Origin: Actinomycetota bacterium
GTDB lineage: Bacteria; Actinomycetota; Actinomycetes; Streptosporangiales; Streptosporangiaceae
DNA: 41,278 nucleotides
Assembly (NCBI GenBank): GCA_003242605.1
Contig: QGUZ01000010.1
Location: 1 to 41,278, forward strand
Direction: 5' to 3'
The translations under genes and the position numbers were made by a program. The first letter of the stretch is position 1, and each line of letters starts with the position of its first letter. The notes beneath the pieces were generated by a model. It ran no database searches, was not told the DNA's origin, and was given only the letters and a program-made list of their open reading frames with translations. This document shows, piece by piece, positions 34,333 to 41,278 of the stretch.

Positions 34333-34968
34333 GTGGGGAGATCGGTGGGATTCGACCTTGACCTGACGCTGGCGGACACGCGCAGGGGCATCGCGGCGAC
34401 CTACGACAGGCTGTCCGAGCGGCTCGGCGTGTTCATCGACAGCGCGGTCGCGGTGAGCAGGCTCGGTCCGCCGCTCGAGAGCGAGCTGGCGCACTGGCTG
34501 CCGCCGGAGGAGATCCCCGCGGCCGCCGCGCTGTTCCGCAGCATGTACCCCGAGATCGCCGTGCCCGCCACCACCGCGATGCGGGGCGCCGCCGAGGCCG
34601 TCGACGCGGTACGGCGAGCCGGCGGCGGGGTCATCGTCGTCACCGGGAAACACCCCGACCTTGCCCGCCGTACGCTGGACCATCTCGGCATCGAGGTGGA
34701 CGAGGTGGCCGGGATGGTGTTCGGCGCGGCGAAGGGAGCGGCGCTCACCGAGTTCGGCGCGCAGGCCTACGTCGGTGACCACATCGCCGACATCGAGGCG
34801 GCGCGGGCGGCCGGGGCGGTGAGCGTCGCGGTGGCCACCGGACCCTACACCGCCGACGAGCTCCGGGATCACGGGGCGGACGTCGTGTTGCCGGACTTGA
34901 CGGCGTTCGTCGCGTGGTACGAGGAGTGGCGGGTTAGCGAAACAGGCACGGTTTCGACGGTCACCTGA
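34333..34968 (+). CDS. HAD-superfamily hydrolase
   Basis: This 211-residue HAD phosphatase-like protein has the nucleophile motif DLDLTLAD (D8, D10). After an alpha-helical cap domain, motif II is VIVVTGKH. The motif III lysine is probably in FGAAKGAAL, and motif IV is VGDHIADIEAA. The arrangement resembles phosphoglycolate phosphatase (Gph)-like members, but the substrate cannot be read from the sequence. The GTG at 34333 lies just after a weak -10 element and may be leaderless. A second GTG at 34345 with GGGGAG close before it is the alternative. The stop codon falls inside a 7-bp hairpin, and a cold shock gene follows 63 bases later. Confidence 0.9.
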   Translation: MGRSVGFDLDLTLADTRRGIAATYDRLSERLGVFIDSAVAVSRLGPPLESELAHWLPPEEIPAAAALFRSMYPEIAVPATTAMRGAAEAVDAVRRAGGGVIVVTGKHPDLARRTLDHLGIEVDEVAGMVFGAAKGAALTEFGAQAYVGDHIADIEAARAAGAVSVAVATGPYTADELRDHGADVVLPDLTAFVAWYEEWRVSETGTVSTVT

Positions 34969-34979
34969 GCTTTCAGGTG
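34962..34979 (+). terminator. hairpin overlapping the HAD stop codon
   Basis: CACCTGA (34962-34968) pairs exactly with TCAGGTG (34973-34979) around GCTT. The stop codon is part of the stem. There is no T tract, so it could be an attenuating hairpin between the HAD and cold shock genes and not a full terminator. Confidence 0.4.
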
Positions 34980-35031
34980 GGCATAACCTACTTCCATTCA
35001 TCTCCACGACTGTCTGAACGAGGTCACCCCT

Positions 35032-35418
35032 GTGCCGACTGGCAAGGTCAAGTGGTACGACCCCGAAAAGGGTTTCGGCTTCCTCACCCGCGACGACGGC
35101 GGTGAGGTGTTCGTGCATTCCTCCGCGCTCCCCAAGGGCGTCGAGACGCTCAAGCCCGGGCAGCGAGTGGATTTCGGCGTGGCAGAGGGCCGGCGGGGCC
35201 AGCAGGCGCTCTCGGTCCGCATCGTGGAGGTTCCGTCCATCCGCAAGGCCAAGCTCAGGCGGAAGAAGCCCGACGAGATGGTGGTGATCGTCGAGGACCT
35301 GATCAAGCTGCTCGACGACATCTCCACCCTCTACCGCAAGGGCAAGCACCCGGACGCGCAGCACTCCCGGAAGATCGCCGTGCTGCTGCGCGCGCTCGCC
35401 GACGACCTCGACGGCTGA
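35032..35418 (+). CDS. cold shock protein with C-terminal extension
   Basis: This 128-residue protein has an N-terminal cold-shock domain (about residues 1-66: GKVKWYDPEKGFGFLTRDDGG with RNP-1, and VFVHSSAL with RNP-2). It is followed by about 60 residues not found in classical Csp: a basic stretch KAKLRRKKPDE, then a helical segment VVIVEDLIKLLDDISTLYRKGKH and a final helix KIAVLLRALADDLDG. This long form is widespread in actinobacteria. The helical tail might mediate dimerisation or RNA-partner binding, which is inference. The GTG at 35032 has GAGG 8 bases upstream. It is the second cold shock gene in the window and much diverged from the one at 23409. Confidence 0.95.
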   Translation: MPTGKVKWYDPEKGFGFLTRDDGGEVFVHSSALPKGVETLKPGQRVDFGVAEGRRGQQALSVRIVEVPSIRKAKLRRKKPDEMVVIVEDLIKLLDDISTLYRKGKHPDAQHSRKIAVLLRALADDLDG

Positions 35419-35480
35419 TCCCCGGACACCCGGCCCGCCGGCCGCGGCGCGGCCCGGTGCCGGCCGCCCCGACGTGTGCC

Positions 35481-35512
35481 GGCCGCTCACCCGTGCGGAC
35501 GGGTGAGCGGCC
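35481..35512. terminator. perfect 14-bp hairpin shared by two converging genes
   Basis: GGCCGCTCACCCGT (35481-35494) and ACGGGTGAGCGGCC (35499-35512) pair fully around GCGG. It lies 62 bases past the cold shock stop codon and contains the stop codon and last codons of the MFS gene (stop 35487-35489). It should act as a terminator for both, though no T tract is present. Confidence 0.65.
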
Positions 35513-37079
35513 GCGTGTCACCGGCGCCGGGGCCGGGGTCCTCCGGATCATCGGTTCCGGCGCCGGGCCCGGCCGTCGCGCCGGCCGCGGCCGCCCCGCC
35601 GTACCGGCGCGCCGTCCGTACCCGGCGCACCCGGGCGGCGACCAGCCGGGCGAGCACCGCGACCAGCCCGGCCGCCATCACCCCGAGCCCGGTGGGCCCG
35701 CCGGCGAGGCCGGACAGCAGCAGCCCGGCGAGCCCGCCCGCCACCCAGCCGATCTGCAGCACCGACTCCACCACGCCGAAGGTGGACGACCGCACCTCCT
35801 CGGCGATCTCCCGCTGCACGATCGCGTCGAGCGCGAGCTTGCCGAGGTTCTGCGCGAACGCGGCCACGGCGGCGAGCGCGATCGCCGTCCACAGGCCGAA
35901 CAGGAAGGCGGCCACCACCGCGGTGACCGTGGCGAGCGCGAGCGTGGCGAACGAGATCAGCTCCGGCGACCGGCCGCGCAGCAGCGACGCCACCCCCGAG
36001 CTCACCAGGCCGCCCGCCCCGGCCGAGGCGGCGAGCACCGCGATGGTGAGCTCCGTGGGCGGCCCCGGCAGGCCGTTCTCCTGGACGAGGAAGAGCAGGA
36101 AGAACAGCAGGAAGCCGGACTGCACCCGGGTGGCGAGGTTCGCCTGCATCGCCTCGGACACCACCGGGCCGACCGTGCGCAGCGTGCGCCACAGCTCCCG
36201 CCCGCGCCGCCGCGGCCGCCCGTGCCCCTGCTCGGCGAACGCCGCCACCGGCGCGCCGCCGTCCGGGTACGGCCCGGCCGCGTCGTCCCGCGCCGCCGCG
36301 GCCGCCTCCGGGGCGTCCTCCGGGTCGTCCGGGGCGTCGACGTGCCGCGGCAGCCGTACCGCGGCCACGCCCCCGGCGAGGAACAGCACCGTGGTGCCGC
36401 GCAGCACCCACTCCGGGCCGAGCCACGCCGCCAGGCCCGCCGCGACCGGGCCCGCCACGCCCGCGGCGACGAGCGCGAACAGCGTCACCCGCGCGTTCGC
36501 CCGCACCAGCGAGACCTCCGCGGGCAGCACGCTCGGCATGATCGCCGCCCGGGACACGTTGTACGCCTTCGACAGCACGAGCACGGCGAGCGCCGCCGGG
36601 AACAGCGTCACCGCGTCCGCCGGGCCGATCGCCGCGGCCAGCGCCCAGCACAGCAGGCCCCGGGCGAACATCGTGCCCGCCATCACGTACCGCCGCCCGG
36701 ACCGGAACCGGTCGAGCACCGGGCCGACGAACGGCGCCACCACCGCGAACGGCGCCATCGTGACGAGCAGGTAGAGCGCGACCTGGCCGCGCGCCTGGTT
36801 CACCGGCAGGCCGAAGAACAACGTGCCCGCGAGCGCGACCGTGACCAGCGCGTCGCCCGCGCTGTGCGCCGCGGTGAGCTCGATGAGCCGCCCCAGCCCG
36901 CTGCGGCCCGCCCCCTGCGCGTGGGTGAGCCGGCGGGCCGCCCGCCCGGCCCCGCGGGCCGCGCGGCGCGTCGCCTGGACGGTGGTACGGCCGGCGCGGT
37001 AGGTCCCCCGGCAGGCCGCGGCGGTGGCCCGGGCGGTCGCGGCCGCCGCGCGCCGGACCCGCTGCCAGGCTCCGGCCAT
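35487..37079 (-). CDS. MFS transporter, function unknown
   Basis: This is a 530-residue major facilitator protein. A 60-residue Arg/Ala-rich amphipathic leader precedes about 12 hydrophobic helices in two halves (about 65-240 and 320-480). The cytoplasmic loop between them (about 250-315) is acidic, then basic (PRRRGRELW). PFVGPVLDRFRSGRRYVMAG in the first half is the MFS loop 2-3 signature with its Asp-Arg-x-Gly-Arg-Arg type charges. The substrate cannot be told. Overall it resembles uncharacterised actinobacterial drug-type exporters. The C-terminal tail is a Gly/Ala/Asp low-complexity stretch. The ATG at 37079 has GGGGGG 7 bases upstream. It is divergent from the DUF3027 gene. Confidence 0.9.
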   Translation of the reverse strand: MAGAWQRVRRAAAATARATAAACRGTYRAGRTTVQATRRAARGAGRAARRLTHAQGAGRSGLGRLIELTAAHSAGDALVTVALAGTLFFGLPVNQARGQVALYLLVTMAPFAVVAPFVGPVLDRFRSGRRYVMAGTMFARGLLCWALAAAIGPADAVTLFPAALAVLVLSKAYNVSRAAIMPSVLPAEVSLVRANARVTLFALVAAGVAGPVAAGLAAWLGPEWVLRGTTVLFLAGGVAAVRLPRHVDAPDDPEDAPEAAAAARDDAAGPYPDGGAPVAAFAEQGHGRPRRRGRELWRTLRTVGPVVSEAMQANLATRVQSGFLLFFLLFLVQENGLPGPPTELTIAVLAASAGAGGLVSSGVASLLRGRSPELISFATLALATVTAVVAAFLFGLWTAIALAAVAAFAQNLGKLALDAIVQREIAEEVRSSTFGVVESVLQIGWVAGGLAGLLLSGLAGGPTGLGVMAAGLVAVLARLVAARVRRVRTARRYGGAAAAGATAGPGAGTDDPEDPGPGAGDTRPLTRPHG

Positions 37080-37159
37080 CGGATTCCCCCCTCGTCGGCC
37101 ATCCGTCCTATCGCACCGGCTCGGTCCCGTCCGCTCGTGGCATGGGGGAAAATTGAACC

Positions 37160-38008
37160 GTGAGTCGTACCCGCACCCGAACCCCCGTCGCCGACCCGGC
37201 CTGCGTGGACGCCGTCGACCTGGCCCGGAAGGCGGCCGAGGAGATCGCCCGTCCGGGTGAGGTGGGCGAGCACCTGGGTTTCGACGTCGAAGGCGATCGC
37301 GTCATCACACATTACTTCGCCTGCCTCGACCTGGCCTATCGCGGGTGGCGCTGGGCCGTCACCGTGGCGCGCGCCGCGCGCGCCCGCCACGTCACCGTGA
37401 GCGAGACCGTGCTGCTGCCGGGCGAGGGCGCGCTGCTTCCCCCCACCTGGGTGCCGTGGAGCGAGCGGCTGCGCCCCGGGGATCTCGGGGTCGGCGACAT
37501 CCTGCCCGCCCCGGCCGACGACGACCGCCTCGTCCCGGGCTTTCTGTCGTCCGACGAGTGCGACCACCAGATGATCTACGAGCTGGGCCCGGGCCGGGCC
37601 CGCGTGCTCTCCCCGCACGGCCGTGACCTCGCGGCCCGCCGCTGGTACGGCGGCGACCGGGGGCCGAACACCCCGATCGCGTATGCGGCCCCGGCGCAGT
37701 GCTCCACCTGCGGCTTCTACTGGCCGCTCGCGGGCTCGCTCGGCCACATGTTCGGCGTGTGCACCAACGAGTACGCGCCGGACGACGGCCGCGTCGTCTC
37801 CGCCGACCACGGCTGCGGCGCCCACTCCGAGGCGCCGGTGACCTCCTCGACCGCCGAGACCGCCCCGCCGATCCTCGACGACATGGGCTACGACCTGATG
37901 GACGAGCCCGACGAGCTGCGGGCCGGTGAGGAGGGCACGCCCGGCGAGGACGAGGTGCCGCCGGGGTCGGTGGACGAGACCGCCTCCGAGCCCTTCGGGC
38001 ATTCCTGA
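37160..38008 (+). CDS. DUF3027 family protein
   Basis: This 282-residue protein belongs to the actinobacterial DUF3027 family. The conserved core runs from EVGEHLGFDVEGDRVITHYFAC through GWRWAVTVARA and VPWSERLRPGDLGVGD to RWYGGDRGPNTPIAYAAPAQCSTCGFY. The CSTCGFYWPL pair and the later FGVCTNEYAPDDGRVVSADHGCGAHSE give Cys-x2-Cys...Cys...Cys-x-x-His arrangements that look like metal binding. The C-terminal 50 residues are acidic and disordered. The GTG at 37160 has a purine run, GGGGGAAAA, before it. The function is unknown. It is followed 109 bases later by the HSP90-like ATPase gene in the same direction, a pairing I also recall from other actinomycetes. Confidence 0.9.
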   Translation: MSRTRTRTPVADPACVDAVDLARKAAEEIARPGEVGEHLGFDVEGDRVITHYFACLDLAYRGWRWAVTVARAARARHVTVSETVLLPGEGALLPPTWVPWSERLRPGDLGVGDILPAPADDDRLVPGFLSSDECDHQMIYELGPGRARVLSPHGRDLAARRWYGGDRGPNTPIAYAAPAQCSTCGFYWPLAGSLGHMFGVCTNEYAPDDGRVVSADHGCGAHSEAPVTSSTAETAPPILDDMGYDLMDEPDELRAGEEGTPGEDEVPPGSVDETASEPFGHS

Positions 38009-38117
38009 ACCGCGATCTGACGGCGGCGTCCGGCGGACCGGGCGTCGCCGTGTCGTCTGCCGGGCCGGAAACCGGTGCCGGCCCCGTCACCAGCAGCTTC
38101 GACAGGAACGCAGACTC

Positions 38118-41100
38118 ATGAGCGACACCTTCGACACCGCGCGGATCCGGCGGACCGTGCTCGCCGGGTGGGCCGCCTCCCCGGCGCGGTTTCGCGAGGA
38201 CGCGAACGCCGAGGAGGACTTCGCGCTCGGCGGCTACCGCGACCGGCTCGTCGTCGAGCTCGCCCAGAACGCGGCCGACGCGGCGGCGCGGGCCGGGATC
38301 TCCGGGCGGCTCCGGCTCACCCTGCGCGACGGGGTGCTCATCGCCGCGAACACCGGCGCCCCGCTCGACGCCGCCGGGGTGGCGAGCCTCGCCACGCTGC
38401 GCGTGTCGGACAAGCGCGGCGAGACGAATGTGGTCGGCCGCTTCGGGGTGGGGTTCGCCGCCGTGGTGTCGGTGTGCGACGAGCCGCTGATCTACTCCCG
38501 CGCCACCGGGGGCGTGCGCTGGTCCCGCGCCGAGACGGCCAAGCTGGTCGCCGCCGAGCCCGCGCTCGCCGAGGAGCTCGCCGCCCGCGACGGGCACGTG
38601 CCGCTGCTGCGGCTCCCGTTCCCGGCCGAGGCCGAGGTGCCCGAGGGCTTCGACACCGTGGTCGTGCTGCCGATGCGCGACGAGGCCGCCGAGCGCGCGG
38701 TACGGCGGATGCTCGAGGAGACCTCGGCGGCGCTGCCGATCGCGATGCCGTCGCTCGGCGTGATCGAGATCGAGCTCGACGGCGAGATCCGCACGGTCAC
38801 CGCCGAGGGCTGGCGGGTGGTCGAGGCGTCCGGCCGGTTCACCCCCGAGCAGGTGGCCGAGCTGTTCGCGGACCGGCCCACCGAGGAGCGCACCCGCCCG
38901 TTCTGGCTGGTGCGCTGGGCGGTGCCGGTCGGGGACGGCGCCACCGGCGCGGCGGGCGAGCCCGGCCCGCTGCCCAAGGACGTACGCCCGGTGCTGCACG
39001 CCCCCACGCCGAGCGACGAGCCGCTCGACCTGCCCGCGCTGCTCATCGCCACGTTCCCGATGGCGACCGACCGCCGCCACGTCGCGCCCGGCCCGCTCAC
39101 CGACTTCCTCGTCGAGCGGGTCGCCGAGACCTACCTCGACCTGCTCGCCGCGCTGCCGCGCACCCCGCGGCTGCTCGACCTGGTGCCGGGGCCGATCGGC
39201 CGCAGCGAGATCGACGCCGCGATCCGCCGGGCGATCCTGCGCCGGCTGCCCGACACGCCGCTGCTGCCCGCGCTCTCCCCGCCCGCCGACGACGAGGCCG
39301 GCGCCTCCGGCTGGTCGGCGGGGGACCGCCCCGCGGCCGCCTCCGGCCGCGGCGACGGCGCCGAGGCGCCGTGGATCGTGTCCGGGCGGCAGGCCTCGGT
39401 GGTCGCCGGGCCCGCCGAGTTCCTCGCCAAGATCGCCGAGTTCGTGCCGGGGCTGCTGCCCGCGGGCTGGCCGTACCGGAGCGCGGCGCTGAACGCGCTC
39501 GGGGTGAAGCGGGTGGAGCTCGCCGACGTGGTCGACATGATCTCCGGCGAGGCGGTCGAGGGTAAGGACCCGGCCTGGTGGCGGTCGCTGTACGACGTGC
39601 TGCCCGCCGACGACCTGGAGGCGATCGGCGCGATCCCGGTCCCGCTCGCCGACGGCCGGCTGGTGCGCGGCCCGCGCGGCACCCTGCTCATGTCCGAGCC
39701 GGGGGCGCGCATCGATCCGGAGGTGCTCGCCCCGCTCGGGCTGCGGATCGTGCACGCCGACGCCGCGCACCCGCTGCTGCTGCGGCTCGGCGCTGCCGAG
39801 GCCACCCCGCGCACCGTGCTCGACGACCCGCTCACCCGGGCGGCGGTGGCCTCCTCGCTCGACGCCGACGACCCCGAGCCGGTGGCGCAGGCCGTGCTCT
39901 CCCTGGTGGAGGCCGCCGGGCTCGCCCCCGGCGAGGCGCCCTGGCTCGCCGAGCTCGCGCTGCGCGGCCGGGATGGCGAGACCTACCCGGCGAGCGAGCT
40001 GCTGCTGCCGGACGGCAGGCTCAGCAAGATCGTCGACCCGGACTCGCCGTTCGGGGTGGTCGCCGCCGACCTCGTCGAGCGGTACGGCCCGCGGGTGCTG
40101 GAGGCGGTGGGGGTGCTCGACGGCTTCGCCACCGTCGCCGACGCGGACGTGGTGCTCGACCCGGACGAGTGCGACCACGCGCTCGACCGCGAGGACGAGT
40201 GGCTGGAGGCGATCCGCGAGCTGCTGCCGGACGCGGACGTGCCGCCGATCTGCCGGGAGTTCTACGCGGTGCGCGACCTGGAGTTCGTCGCCGACTGGCA
40301 GGGCGCGCTCGAGCTGCTCACCCGGCCGCCGCTGCGCGCCGCGCTGCAGCCGATGCGGGTGCTCGTCGGCGGCGAGACGGTCGAGGTGCCGTCCTACACC
40401 GCGTGGTGGCTGAGCACCCGCCCGGTGCTCGACGGCCACCGCCCGACCACGCTGCGCGTGCCCGACGGCGACCCGCTGCTGATCGGCCTGTACGGCGACG
40501 CGCCGGAGGGGATCGACCGCACCGCGCTCGCGCTGATCGGCGTGCGCACCACGCTCGCCGACCTGCTCGCCTCGTACGGCGGGCCGGACGAGCTGCTCGA
40601 CCGGCTCGCCGACCCGGAGCTCGAGGTCGACCGGGCCCAGCTGCGCGCGCTGTGGACGGCGATCGCCGCGATCCCGCCGGAGCGGGTGCGGCCGCCCGCG
40701 GCGGTCCGGGCCGTCCTCAACGGGGAGATCGTGGTCGCGGACGCCGAGGACGGCGCGGTGCTCGGCCCGGACGGCAGGCCGGAGAGCGCCGCGGCGCCCG
40801 GCTGCCCGGTGGTGGTCGAGGCGCCCGACCTGCTGCCGCTCGTCGCCGACCGGCCGCTCGTGCTCGCCCCGTTCGACCTCGCCGAGGCGCTGTCGGAGGT
40901 GCTCGACCTGCCGCTCGCCGGGGAGATCGTGCCGGGCGAGGTCACCTCGACCGGCGTGGAGAAGCCGGTGCCGCCGCAGGTCCGCTCGCTGCTGCCGACC
41001 GCCCCGGCGAGCTACGTGGAGCACGAGGAGCTGCTCGTCGACGGCAGGCCCGCCGCGTGGCGGTTCTACGAGGGCGTGGTGCACGCCTCGGGGATCGAGG

Positions 41101-41278
41101 GGCTCGCCCGCGGCCTGGCGTGGGCGAGCGGCCAGTGGGGCGACCGCCTCGCCGTGGCGGGGCTGCTGCACAACCCCCGGGCGGGCCCGCGGCGGCGCGC
41201 CGGGCCCGGCCCGCCCGGCCGGGCCGGCGGCGCCCCCCCCCCCCCCCCGGGCCGGGGGGCGCCGCGGGGGCCCCCGGG
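38118..41278 (+). CDS. HSP90/sacsin-like ATPase-domain protein, truncated by the window end
   Basis: This gene has no stop codon before the window end, so about 1050 codons are visible. The N-terminal GHKL-type ATPase fold is clear: ELAQNAADAA (residues 47-56) with the catalytic Glu and Mg-binding Asn, ANTGAPL (77-83), and the lid GRFGVGFAAV (107-116). This matches the sacsin-N-terminal/HSP90-like class of large actinobacterial proteins. Beyond residue 250 the sequence is a long Leu/Ala/Asp-rich array with no HSP90 middle domain that I can recognise. It ends DRLAVAGLL just before the corrupted contig end, probably close to the true C-terminus. The ATG at 38118 has AGGAACG upstream with 11 bases between, and the GHKL domain begins soon after it. 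It could be a chaperone-like or signalling ATPase. Its role is unknown. Confidence 0.9.
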   Translation, partial: MSDTFDTARIRRTVLAGWAASPARFREDANAEEDFALGGYRDRLVVELAQNAADAAARAGISGRLRLTLRDGVLIAANTGAPLDAAGVASLATLRVSDKRGETNVVGRFGVGFAAVVSVCDEPLIYSRATGGVRWSRAETAKLVAAEPALAEELAARDGHVPLLRLPFPAEAEVPEGFDTVVVLPMRDEAAERAVRRMLEETSAALPIAMPSLGVIEIELDGEIRTVTAEGWRVVEASGRFTPEQVAELFADRPTEERTRPFWLVRWAVPVGDGATGAAGEPGPLPKDVRPVLHAPTPSDEPLDLPALLIATFPMATDRRHVAPGPLTDFLVERVAETYLDLLAALPRTPRLLDLVPGPIGRSEIDAAIRRAILRRLPDTPLLPALSPPADDEAGASGWSAGDRPAAASGRGDGAEAPWIVSGRQASVVAGPAEFLAKIAEFVPGLLPAGWPYRSAALNALGVKRVELADVVDMISGEAVEGKDPAWWRSLYDVLPADDLEAIGAIPVPLADGRLVRGPRGTLLMSEPGARIDPEVLAPLGLRIVHADAAHPLLLRLGAAEATPRTVLDDPLTRAAVASSLDADDPEPVAQAVLSLVEAAGLAPGEAPWLAELALRGRDGETYPASELLLPDGRLSKIVDPDSPFGVVAADLVERYGPRVLEAVGVLDGFATVADADVVLDPDECDHALDREDEWLEAIRELLPDADVPPICREFYAVRDLEFVADWQGALELLTRPPLRAALQPMRVLVGGETVEVPSYTAWWLSTRPVLDGHRPTTLRVPDGDPLLIGLYGDAPEGIDRTALALIGVRTTLADLLASYGGPDELLDRLADPELEVDRAQLRALWTAIAAIPPERVRPPAAVRAVLNGEIVVADAEDGAVLGPDGRPESAAAPGCPVVVEAPDLLPLVADRPLVLAPFDLAEALSEVLDLPLAGEIVPGEVTSTGVEKPVPPQVRSLLPTAPASYVEHEELLVDGRPAAWRFYEGVVHASGIEGLARGLAWASGQWGDRLAVAGLLHNPRAGPRRRAGPGPPGRAGGAPPPPPGRGAPRGPP
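41190..41278. other. low-quality G/C-only contig end
   Basis: The last 90 or so bases contain almost no A or T and include 16 consecutive C residues (41233-41248) and runs of G and C to the end. The protein read through them turns into Pro/Gly/Arg repeats unlike the preceding domain. This looks like sequencing or assembly noise at a contig edge, not biology. Confidence 0.75.

Noticed and set aside
37392-41171. 1259-codon antisense frame opposite DUF3027 and the HSP90-like gene
   Set aside because: A pure shadow of high third-position GC. Its sequence is His/Gly/Arg repeats with no domain.

Overview
The window comes from a very GC-rich actinobacterium, most likely a Streptosporangiales-type actinomycete (Thermobispora/Nonomuraea/Microbispora kind). 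The supports are codon use with G or C at nearly every third position, many GTG starts, and actinobacterial families (SepF, DUF1707, DUF3263, DUF3027, DUF4190, XPB-type helicase, HelD, a GroEL locus without GroES). The order SAM riboswitch - threonine-synthase-like gene - MoaD-like gene - cold shock gene - groEL, with trehalose genes and the DUF3027/HSP90-like pair nearby, matches what I remember of Streptomyces chromosomes. This looks like core chromosome, not a mobile island. I see no prophage, insertion sequence, CRISPR array or tRNA.

Layout. 1-76 is the 3' end of a 5S rRNA, closing an rRNA operon that enters from the left and is followed by two terminators. Next comes about 2.2 kb (183-2412) of lower-GC DNA with no convincing gene, then an orphan sepF, then another 1 kb without genes. 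3844-9356 (all minus strand) holds a membrane protein, argS, plsX and a DUF1707 protein. 9551-10936 is a divergent KamA-type radical SAM enzyme. 11350-11595 is a tiny DUF222-like gene with a strong promoter and a LexA-type box. It is followed by a PEBP protein and a polysaccharide/teichoic-acid-type ABC exporter pair. 14684-17201 holds an oligopeptide-type lipoprotein and a SAM hydrolase, converging.

17503-20904 holds a DUF3263 protein, otsB and otsA (convergent: the two steps of trehalose synthesis) and an ECF-type sigma factor. 21196-22955 is the most informative unit: a SAM-I riboswitch, a threonine-synthase-like PLP enzyme and a ubiquitin-fold sulfur carrier ending in Gly-Gly. Together they read as a protein-thiocarboxylate route to homocysteine (MetM/MetO type), not as threonine synthesis. 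A small cold shock gene and groEL under two tandem CIRCE operators follow.

25751-41278 holds a HelD-type RNA polymerase-recycling ATPase, a small membrane protein, an XPB-like helicase, a DUF4190 protein, a large helicase-associated/WYL-like protein, a HAD hydrolase, a second cold shock protein with a C-terminal extension, an MFS transporter, a DUF3027 protein and a truncated HSP90/sacsin-like ATPase. The last 90 or so bases are G/C homopolymer and look like poor contig-end sequence.

Several genes without a normally spaced ribosome binding site have a -10-like hexamer 6-8 bases before the start codon, which suggests leaderless transcripts.
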